Made by a program: the position numbers and the translations under genes. From Bacteroidota bacterium (GTDB taxonomy: Bacteria > Bacteroidota > Bacteroidia > NS11-12g > UBA9320): DNA of 5,192 nt. Where the stretch lies: contig CANMPY010000159.1 of assembly GCA_947499775.1 (NCBI GenBank), positions 1 to 5,192 of the forward strand. Direction: 5' to 3'. Positions 1 to 5,192 of the stretch are shown one piece after another. Under the pieces are notes generated by a model that had not been told where the DNA came from, searched no databases, and saw only the letters and a list, made by a program, of their open reading frames with translations. Numbering within the stretch: the first letter of the stretch is position 1; each line of letters starts with the position of its first letter.

Positions 1-2656
1 CCACCACACCATCACGTATTATGCGCAATTTATTGCTTCGTTCCACTTTTCCATCCAATACATATGCTCCGGCCACTGTTCCTACTTTGGTAATCTTAAA
101 TACATCACGTACCTCTACATTGGCTGTAATCTCCTCAACATATTCAGGATCGAGCATGCCTTCAATTGCCGCTTTTATTTCCTCAATAGCATGATAAATT
201 ACAGAATACGTTTTGATTTCTATCTCCTCATCTTCGGCTAATTTCTTAGCACTTTGTGCTGGTCGTACTTGGAAACCAATTATGATAGCATCAGATGCAG
301 AAGCCAACAACACATCGGATTCGGTAATTTGGCCTACACCTTTATGGATAACACTTACCTGAACTTCCTCTTTTGATAATTTTAATAACGAGTCGCTCAA
401 AGCTTCTACCGATCCATCCACATCCCCTTTTACAATTAACTTTAGTTCCTTAAATGAACCTACTGCCAATCGTCGTCCTATTTCTTCGAGTGTAATATGT
501 TTTGACGCTCTAATTCCTTGTTCGCGTTGTAATTGAGTACGTTTATTGGCAATTTCTTTTGCACTTTGTTCGTCTTCAAAAATGGTAAATAATTCACCCG
601 CTTGAGGCGCTCCTTGAAAACCAAGTATGCTAACTGGTGTAGATGGGCCCGCCGATGTTATGCGTTGTCCTCTCTCATTTAGCAAAGCTCTTACTCTTCC
701 ATAATGGCTTCCTGCAAGTGCAAAATCTCCTACTTTTAGGGTTCCTTCTTGAACCAATAAGGTAGCTACAACTCCTTTTCCTTTATCAAGGTGAGTTTCC
801 ATTACAGTTCCTCTTGCTCGTTTATTTGGATTGGCTTTAAGCTCTAATAATTCAGCTTCCAGCAATACTTTTTCAAGCAACTTATCAATATTCAACCCTT
901 TTTTGGCTGAAATTTCTTGACTCTGATATTTACCGCCCCACTCTTCAACCAATATGCTCATAGCCGAAAGTTGTTCGCGTATTTTATCTGCATTGGCTCC
1001 GTCTTTATCTATTTTATTATAAGCAAAAATGATTGGAACCTGAGCTGCTTGCGCATGAGCAATAGCTTCTTTTGTTTGAGGCATAACGCTATCGTCGGCC
1101 GCAATTACAATTATAACAATATCTGTAACTTTAGCTCCACGAGCCCTCATGGCCGTAAACGCTTCGTGACCTGGAGTATCCACAAACGTGATATTTTTGC
1201 CATCAGCCATAGTTACTTCATAAGCCGCTACGTGCTGTGTAATACCACCTGCTTCGCCAGCAATTACATTTGTACTTCTGATATAATCTAACAAGGAAGT
1301 CTTTCCGTGATCGACATGGCCCATAATCGTAACAATTGGGGGTCTTTCTTCTAAATCCTTCGGATCATCTATCTCAACTAAGATATCATCTTGCACTTCG
1401 GCTGAAACAAATTCAACCTCATATCCGAAATTTTCAGCTAATAAATTAATAACTTCTCCATCCAATCGTTGGTTTATCGAAATCATCATGCCGAGTGAAA
1501 AACATGTAGTAATGATATCATTCACTTTCACATTCATCAAAGATGCCAATTCATTGGCAGTTACATATTCTGTAACTTGTATCGTTTTACTTTGTATTTC
1601 ACGTCGAATTACTTGTTGCTCTTGATGGGCTATGAATTTAGACTTTCTATCTTTTCGTGCTTGGTGCCTAATTTTTCCACCTTGCGTATTGCCTTTTTGT
1701 GTGCCAATTTTAGCAAAAGTTTGCTTCATTTGCTCCTGCACTTGCTTTCCACTTACATCCTCTTTTTTGGCTCGGGGGTCGGTATTGATTGCAGGTCTTC
1801 CATCAGTTCTAAGTTCAGGTTTTCGTACAAATTGATTTCCAACTTCTTTGGTATCAATTTTTTCGGCTGTTAGTTTTCGCTTACGCTTTTTCTTAAGTAA
1901 ATCGTCGTTCACAACCTTTTTACGAACGATAGGATCGGGTATTGTTATTTTACCTAAAACAGATAAACCTTTTAATTTAGGAGCATTAGCTTTAATAACC
2001 TTATCTTCAAGGCTTTCATTATTAGAAGTAACAGGTAAAGTAATACTTGGTTCGGCTTCTACAGCTATAACTTCTGCGATTACCGTTTCCTCTATCTTTA
2101 CTGGTTCTGGCTTAGGTTCTGGAATTACTACAGCAATTGGCTCTTCTATAATTACCTCTGCTACTGGTGTTTTTTCGACCTTCCCTGTTGGTTTTGAATT
2201 TTTGGAAAGATCAATTTTTCCCATAATCTTCAAGCCTCCAACTTTAGATCTTTCAATTATTGGCTCAACCACAAGAGGTGCAGGCTCTTCTATTTTTTCA
2301 TCCTGCTTTTCTTCTTTAACAGTTAATGGTTTTTTGGATGATCCTAAATCTTTAATAAAAAAAGTATCCTCCTCTAAATCTTCGGCAAGTGGCTTAGGCT
2401 TGGCTGGAACAGTTTCGAGAACTTGATCTCGATCGCGTTTCATCTGAACCTCAATAGTTTTTGACTGATCCTTTGTTTTTTTGTCCGATTGAAAATCCTG
2501 CAACAGGATTTCATAGGTTGCTTGATCAAGTTTTGATGTAGGCTTGGTGTCTTCTAATTTCACACCTTTCTTTTGCAAATGCTCCACAATAGTGTGCACA
2601 CCTACGCCTAATTCTCCAGCCACTTTGGCTAACCTATATGATTTTTCTTCTGGCAT
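1..2656 (-). CDS. infB: Translation initiation factor IF2 (C-terminus cut off by the window edge)
   Basis: IF2 is the GTPase that brings initiator fMet-tRNA to the 30S subunit and promotes 50S joining in the cytoplasm. The frame is open for 885 codons and leaves the window before a stop. Residues 1-50 form an IF2-N domain (MPEEKSYRLAKVAGELGVGV). Residues about 55-350 are a Glu/Pro/Val/Lys-rich linker with a basic patch KKKRKRK near 255. A second IF2-N-like domain lies at about 355-420. The GTPase core is complete: G1 GHVDHGKT 446-453, switch I GGITQH 470-475, DTPGH 493-497 (H497 matches the catalytic His of the family), NKID 547-550 and SAK 583-585. Domains II, III and most of the fMet-tRNA-binding C domain follow; comparison with E. 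coli IF2 suggests about 45-50 residues are missing. The start is firm, since an in-frame TAG (2660-2662) lies two codons upstream. There is no clear Shine-Dalgarno site; the leader is A-rich with AGGGA about 14 bases upstream. It follows nusA after a 176-base spacer. Confidence 0.98.
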   Translation of the reverse strand, partial: MPEEKSYRLAKVAGELGVGVHTIVEHLQKKGVKLEDTKPTSKLDQATYEILLQDFQSDKKTKDQSKTIEVQMKRDRDQVLETVPAKPKPLAEDLEEDTFFIKDLGSSKKPLTVKEEKQDEKIEEPAPLVVEPIIERSKVGGLKIMGKIDLSKNSKPTGKVEKTPVAEVIIEEPIAVVIPEPKPEPVKIEETVIAEVIAVEAEPSITLPVTSNNESLEDKVIKANAPKLKGLSVLGKITIPDPIVRKKVVNDDLLKKKRKRKLTAEKIDTKEVGNQFVRKPELRTDGRPAINTDPRAKKEDVSGKQVQEQMKQTFAKIGTQKGNTQGGKIRHQARKDRKSKFIAHQEQQVIRREIQSKTIQVTEYVTANELASLMNVKVNDIITTCFSLGMMISINQRLDGEVINLLAENFGYEVEFVSAEVQDDILVEIDDPKDLEERPPIVTIMGHVDHGKTSLLDYIRSTNVIAGEAGGITQHVAAYEVTMADGKNITFVDTPGHEAFTAMRARGAKVTDIVIIVIAADDSVMPQTKEAIAHAQAAQVPIIFAYNKIDKDGANADKIREQLSAMSILVEEWGGKYQSQEISAKKGLNIDKLLEKVLLEAELLELKANPNKRARGTVMETHLDKGKGVVATLLVQEGTLKVGDFALAGSHYGRVRALLNERGQRITSAGPSTPVSILGFQGAPQAGELFTIFEDEQSAKEIANKRTQLQREQGIRASKHITLEEIGRRLAVGSFKELKLIVKGDVDGSVEALSDSLLKLSKEEVQVSVIHKGVGQITESDVLLASASDAIIIGFQVRPAQSAKKLAEDEEIEIKTYSVIYHAIEEIKAAIEGMLDPEYVEEITANVEVRDVFKITKVGTVAGAYVLDGKVERSNKLRIIRDGVV

Positions 2657-2693
2657 CTTCTATTCTGTCCCTTTTTTTTAATCGTCTTATTAT

Positions 2694-2744
2694 AAAAAAC
2701 TAACAGAAGGACGCATTTCCTTATATGGCCATAGTCCTTCGGTT
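2694..2744 (-). terminator. Hairpin plus T6 tract in the nusA-infB spacer (terminator or attenuator candidate)
   Basis: On the minus strand GAAGGAC (2740-2734) pairs with GTCCTTC (2712-2706) as a perfect 7-bp stem. After one C/T mismatch, three more pairs (AAC 2744-2742 with GTT 2704-2702) extend it. Two bases later comes TTTTTT (2699-2694). The loop is 21 bases and contains the 10-bp palindrome TATGGCCATA (2724-2733). A second left arm, AAGGA (2722-2718), can compete for the same right arm with a 6-base loop. The layout resembles an intrinsic terminator about 40 bases before the infB start. The long loop and the mismatch make it weaker than a textbook terminator, so partial readthrough into infB is likely if it works at all. 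Confidence 0.45.
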
Positions 2745-2777
2745 TAATTTACTCGTGTTCATATTCTTCATTGGCAG

Positions 2778-2819
2778 AGTGGTAAATAAAATCAAAAATC
2801 TTAAAAATACATTACCACT
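2778..2819 (-). repeat. Inverted repeat just after the nusA stop
   Basis: Perfect 8-bp arms AGTGGTAA (2778-2785) and TTACCACT (2812-2819) flank a 26-base, almost purely A/T loop. The repeat begins 13 bases beyond the nusA stop codon. No T tract follows it on the minus strand, so it does not look like an intrinsic terminator. It could be an RNA-stabilising or processing stem between nusA and infB, or a chance repeat in A/T-rich DNA. Confidence 0.4.
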
Positions 2820-2832
2820 TAACCTTTAAATC

Positions 2833-4071
2833 CTAATTGAATTCTGCTTCCAATATTTTCTTAATCTCTACAATGGTTTCTTCTTCCAATTCAGTTCGTC
2901 GAACTAAATCTTCGTTCGATACTGCTAAAACACTTTTCGCGGTATCTAATCCAATTGTTTTTAATTCCTCAATAATCCACTCATCTATCTCATCAATAAA
3001 CTCTTCTAAGTCTACATCATATTCTTCCGTCGAATCTTCACGATACACATCTATTTCGTATCCTGCTAATTTTCCTGCTAATTTTATGTTAAATCCACCT
3101 TTACCAATAGCCAATGAAACCTGATCGGAAGGTAAATAAACAGCTACTCGCTTGGTTGCCTCATCAATATTTATGGATGAAATTTTGGCTGGATTTAGTG
3201 CCCTAGTTATAAAAAGTTGTGTATTGGTAGTATAGTTTATTACGTCGATATTTTCGTTGCGCAATTCACGAACTATTCCATGAATTCTTGAACCTTTCAT
3301 CCCAACACAAGCTCCCACCGGATCAATACGATCATCGTAACTTTCAACAGCAACCTTTGCTCTTTCGCCTGGCTCACGAACCACCTGCTTAATTGTAATT
3401 AATCCATCGAGTATTTCTGGAACTTCCATTTCGAATAGGCGTTCAAGAAACAATGGAGCTGTTCGTGATAAGATGATTTTAGGTAGAGCATTATTCATTT
3501 CCACACGCAGAACGATAGCTTTTAAAGTGTCGCCTTTTTTATAAAAATCACGTGGTATCATTTCTCCTTTTGGTAAAAGCAACTCATTGCCTTCATCATC
3601 TAATACCATTAGCTCTTTCTTCCAAATTTGGTAAACTTCTCCGCTTATAATTTCCCCAACTCTGTCCTTATATTTTTTATAAACTTCGTCTTTTTCTAAC
3701 TCGAGTATTCTTGAAATTAACGTTTGACGCGCGGTTAATATTGATCGCCGACCAAATGCCTCCATCGTAACTTCCTCATAGGTCTCTTCATTTAATTCAA
3801 AATCAGGTTCCATCTTTCGAGCATCAGTAAGCGAAATTTCAGCAATTTCATTTTCAACTTCCCCATTATCCACTATCAACCTGCGTTGATAAATTTCAAC
3901 ATCTCCGGTTTTGTCATTCACAATGACATCAAAATTGCTATCGTCTCCATAGCGTCGTTTTAACATACTTCTAAAAACATCTTCCATAACACGAATCATC
4001 GTGGCACGGTCAATATTCTTAAACTCCTTGAACTCCGAAAACGATTCAACTAATCCAATTCCTAAACTCAT
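2833..4071 (-). CDS. nusA: Transcription termination/antitermination factor NusA
   Basis: NusA binds RNA polymerase at the RNA exit channel and modulates pausing, intrinsic termination and antitermination. The product is 412 residues. Residues 1-125 form the polymerase-binding N-terminal domain, including the typical segment RATMIRVMEDVFRSMLKRRYG near 22-42. An S1 domain spans about 134-203. KH1 covers about 230-280, with the family signature DPVGACVGMKGSRI (250-263, GxxG loop GMKG 257-260). KH2 covers about 284-345, with GKGG at 323-326. An acidic stretch (346-370) leads into one short helical, helix-hairpin-helix-like tail (370-412). It lacks the two full C-terminal acidic repeats of E. coli NusA (495 residues), as expected for shorter NusA types. 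The start lies 12 bases after the rimP stop, so the two are surely co-transcribed. There is no Shine-Dalgarno site, only an A-rich leader (GTAAAAAAG). The stop is TAG. Confidence 0.97.
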   Translation of the reverse strand: MSLGIGLVESFSEFKEFKNIDRATMIRVMEDVFRSMLKRRYGDDSNFDVIVNDKTGDVEIYQRRLIVDNGEVENEIAEISLTDARKMEPDFELNEETYEEVTMEAFGRRSILTARQTLISRILELEKDEVYKKYKDRVGEIISGEVYQIWKKELMVLDDEGNELLLPKGEMIPRDFYKKGDTLKAIVLRVEMNNALPKIILSRTAPLFLERLFEMEVPEILDGLITIKQVVREPGERAKVAVESYDDRIDPVGACVGMKGSRIHGIVRELRNENIDVINYTTNTQLFITRALNPAKISSINIDEATKRVAVYLPSDQVSLAIGKGGFNIKLAGKLAGYEIDVYREDSTEEYDVDLEEFIDEIDEWIIEELKTIGLDTAKSVLAVSNEDLVRRTELEEETIVEIKKILEAEFN

Positions 4072-4083
4072 CTTTTTTACGCT

Positions 4084-4545
4084 TTAATTAAATGATATTA
4101 TTATGCTTGCTGTTTTTATATTCTTAAATTCTATTTGCTCGCATTTAGTTTCTTTTTTCGAAACCAATACGTCTAAATTAATTTTATCGCCCTCAATGGC
4201 AATTAGTTTTCCTGTTAATTTTTGATCATCCAAAGTTTCAACTGCCAATTGCCTTCCGATGTGCTTTGTATATTGCTTTAACATTCTTAATGGACTTTCA
4301 GCTCCTGGCGACGCCACTTCAAATATAAAATAATCCATATCCTCCTCTTCGCCACTTTCATCCAATTGCTTCGATATATACCTGCTAATCATCCCACACC
4401 GCTTAATGGTAATTGGCTCTATTCCATCAACCACCACACAGTATTTACTCGAACCCGATCTATGCTCAACCTCTACCAAAAACTCATCCGATCCCTCAAG
4501 GAAATCTTCTGTCCATTCTTTTAATTTAACAATAAGATTAACCAT
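4084..4545 (-). CDS. rimP: Ribosome maturation factor RimP
   Basis: RimP assists late assembly of the 30S subunit. In E. coli it acts near protein S12 and the central pseudoknot; that role is family knowledge. The 153-residue product has the usual RimP length. The N-terminal alpha/beta domain (about 1-88) carries the recognisable segment VDGIEPITIKRCGMISRYIS (39-58) and the hallmark FEVASPGAESPLR (75-87), matching the family pattern EVSSPGxxxPL. The C-terminal SH3-like domain (about 90-153) includes GRQLAVETLDDQKLTGKLIA (97-116). An acidic insert GEEEDM (65-70) sits before the hallmark. It is the first gene of rimP-nusA-infB, a very widespread order, and the neighbour nusA supports the call. 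A Bacteroidota-type promoter and a hairpin lie upstream. No Shine-Dalgarno site precedes the ATG; the last bases are TATTTAAT. The stop is TAA. Confidence 0.95.
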   Translation of the reverse strand: MVNLIVKLKEWTEDFLEGSDEFLVEVEHRSGSSKYCVVVDGIEPITIKRCGMISRYISKQLDESGEEEDMDYFIFEVASPGAESPLRMLKQYTKHIGRQLAVETLDDQKLTGKLIAIEGDKINLDVLVSKKETKCEQIEFKNIKTASIIISFN

Positions 4546-4552
4546 ATTAAAT

Positions 4553-4577
4553 AAAAAAGGGGAAATTATCCCCTCTT
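4553..4577 (-). terminator. Terminator-like hairpin with T tract in the rimP leader
   Basis: On the minus strand AGGGGA (4563-4558 side of the transcript's T run on the 3' arm, paired with the 4574-4569 5' arm) forms a perfect 6-bp AGGGGA/TCCCCT stem around the 5-base loop TAATT. A G-T wobble and two A-T pairs extend it to 9 bp (4555-4577). The 3' arm runs into TTTTTT (4558-4553), then ATTT. The run ends only 7 bases before the rimP ATG. It lies downstream of the predicted promoter, so it would be transcribed in the operon leader. It could be a weak terminator or attenuator, the end of the upstream gene's transcript, or a structure that limits ribosome access to rimP. Confidence 0.5.
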
Positions 4578-4598
4578 GTACTTCCTCTATTTCGAGTG

Positions 4599-4630
4599 CA
4601 AATATAGCGCTTTATTTAAGTAATACAAAA
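4599..4630 (-). promoter_or_regulatory. Bacteroidota-type promoter for rimP-nusA-infB
   Basis: On the minus strand the -33 element TTTTG (4630-4626) is followed by exactly 19 bases and then the -7 element TATATTTG (4606-4599). This fits the Bacteroidota sigma-factor pattern TTG-N19-TAnnTTTG at every defined position. Transcription would start near 4592-4594 and give a leader of about 48 bases containing the hairpin described separately. No E. coli-type -35/-10 pair is needed to explain the site. The position in the gap just ahead of the first operon gene supports it. The start site itself is inferred. Confidence 0.7.
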
Positions 4631-4669
4631 GAGAATTTGAATTATATACAGTCTTTAATCGTAATATCC

Positions 4670-5128
4670 CTAATTTATTTTATTTATCTTCCAGTTTTTG
4701 CCATTAAAATCAAATTCATCATTTAATGTTTTGCCCAACATTGCTTTAGCTATAGGCGATTCGCGTGAAATAACCATAACCAACGCGTCATTCAATTCTA
4801 TTTTTCCTATAGCTACAGCTATAAAATAATGCATACCATTGGCCTCCACCAACGATCCTGCTTTTATAAACGGAACAGGCGTTAAATTTATGCCTTCTAA
4901 TTTATGCCATTCAGCATTTGCTTCTAAAAGCTGCCTTGCATACATATCCCTATCGCGATGCCCCATTGCTCTTCCCGTTTCATATTTATCTCCAGCACTG
5001 CTCTTCTCTTCGCCGTTAGCTGCATTCTGAGCTGCATTCATCGCATGCTTAGCGGTTTCTATACGCAAAAGAATTACCTCTTGACATGCTTTATATAAAT
5101 CAGCTTTAAACTCCATTTTGAATGGCAT
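4670..5128 (-). CDS. GreA/GreB-like C-terminal domain protein, probable RNA polymerase-binding factor
   Basis: The 152-residue product resembles a shortened Gre factor. Residues 8-78 are predicted helical and could form a short coiled coil. They include the segment EKSSAGDKYETGRAM (41-55), which I recognise as the conserved core of a Bacteroidota family. Residues 88-152 look like the FKBP-like C-terminal domain of GreA/GreB, with GSLVEA (91-96) and SPIAKAMLGKTLNDEF (124-139) matching the Gre pattern SPIGxALLGKxxGDxV. Gre factors bind the polymerase secondary channel and promote cleavage of backtracked RNA. Whether this short form does so is unknown: the helical region is shorter than in GreA, though acidic residues (E40, E41, D47, E50) lie near its turn. 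Relatives are, from memory, often labelled 3-oxoacyl-ACP synthase in databases; no ketosynthase feature is visible, so that name looks wrong. The start may really be Met5 (ATG at 5116), which fits the N-termini I recall in relatives and the possible promoter. The stop is TAG. No terminator hairpin directly follows it. Confidence 0.8.
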   Translation of the reverse strand: MPFKMEFKADLYKACQEVILLRIETAKHAMNAAQNAANGEEKSSAGDKYETGRAMGHRDRDMYARQLLEANAEWHKLEGINLTPVPFIKAGSLVEANGMHYFIAVAIGKIELNDALVMVISRESPIAKAMLGKTLNDEFDFNGKNWKINKIN

Positions 5129-5133
5129 AAATT

Positions 5134-5141
5134 CAAATTTA
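5134..5141 (-). promoter_or_regulatory. Possible -7 promoter element for the Gre-like gene
   Basis: TAAATTTG (5141-5134 on the minus strand) matches the Bacteroidota -7 pattern TAnnTTTG. No TTG lies at the preferred distance of about 19 bases; the nearest upstream TTG (5156-5154) leaves only 12. The upstream sequence is rich in T runs. Transcription would begin near 5127-5129, right at the first ATG (5128). That implies either a leaderless message or use of the second ATG at 5116 with a leader of about 11 bases. Confidence 0.35.
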
Positions 5142-5154
5142 TAAAAAAAATTAC

Positions 5155-5183
5155 AAAAAATGAATCATTCGAAAAAAATGAAT
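5155..5183. repeat. Short direct repeat AAAAAATGAAT, two copies
   Basis: AAAAAATGAAT occurs at 5155-5165 and again at 5173-5183, a spacing of 18 bases. It lies upstream of the Gre-like gene in otherwise A/T-rich DNA. Between the copies the first one continues into the small palindrome GAATCATTC (5162-5170). It could be a regulatory or curved-DNA element, or chance in low-complexity sequence. Confidence 0.35.
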
Positions 5184-5192
5184 AAAATCACG

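Noticed and set aside
1848..2426. Long plus-strand ORF (192 codons) and another at 917-1291
   Set aside because: Both lie opposite infB, whose minus-strand frame is continuous with recognisable IF2 domains. Their products are Ser/Thr/Ile- or Phe/Tyr-rich with no family resemblance, as expected of antisense frames.
2688..2693. TATAAT on the minus strand upstream of infB as an E. coli-type -10 box
   Set aside because: There is no matching -35 at a proper distance, the surroundings are A/T-rich, and the genome appears to use the TAnnTTTG type of promoter.
2837..3124. Plus-strand ORFs opposite nusA (2837-3124), rimP (4406-4726) and the Gre-like gene (4839-5030)
   Set aside because: They are antisense frames of well-supported genes, with biased composition, no recognisable domain and no promoter or ribosome binding site of their own.
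4670..5128. 3-oxoacyl-ACP synthase as the product of the gene upstream of rimP
   Set aside because: A 152-residue protein is far too short for a ketosynthase, and no Cys-His-His/Asn active-site context is present, whereas the C-terminal half fits the Gre family.
1..5192. A novel defence system, mobile element, CRISPR array or RNA gene
   Set aside because: The window is almost filled by four conserved housekeeping-type genes. No transposase, integrase, spaced repeat array, tRNA cloverleaf or rRNA sequence was seen.

Overview
The window carries a conserved translation and transcription operon, all on the minus strand, from an AT-rich bacterium that is most likely a member of the Bacteroidota. 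Four observations point there. A promoter element matches the Bacteroidota pattern TTG-N19-TAnnTTTG. None of the gene starts has a convincing Shine-Dalgarno site. The order is rimP-nusA-infB, with no ylxR or L7Ae-like gene between nusA and infB. The gene ahead of rimP encodes a short GreA/GreB-like protein of a type common in that phylum. The assignment is inferred, because no database search was possible.

Reading in the direction of transcription (right to left): 5192-5129 is a very A/T-rich upstream region with an 11-bp direct repeat and a possible -7 element. 5128-4670 encodes the Gre-like protein. 4669-4546 is a gap with a good Bacteroidota promoter (4630-4599), followed by a terminator-like hairpin (4577-4553) just before the rimP start. 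4545-4084 is rimP (30S subunit maturation). After 12 bases comes nusA (4071-2833, transcription elongation and termination factor). 2832-2657 is a 176-base spacer with an inverted repeat and a second hairpin followed by six T's. 2656-1 is infB (translation initiation factor IF2), which runs off the left edge without its last few dozen codons. All four reading frames look intact.

The genes link transcription to ribosome function: RimP matures the 30S subunit, NusA controls RNA polymerase pausing and termination, IF2 loads initiator tRNA, and the Gre-like protein probably acts on RNA polymerase. I see no mobile element, CRISPR array, tRNA, rRNA or defence system. The parts worth a second look are the two terminator-like hairpins that precede rimP and infB inside what should be a single transcription unit. 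Because the operon encodes NusA, a factor that acts at such hairpins, they suggest possible autogenous attenuation; this is a hypothesis only.
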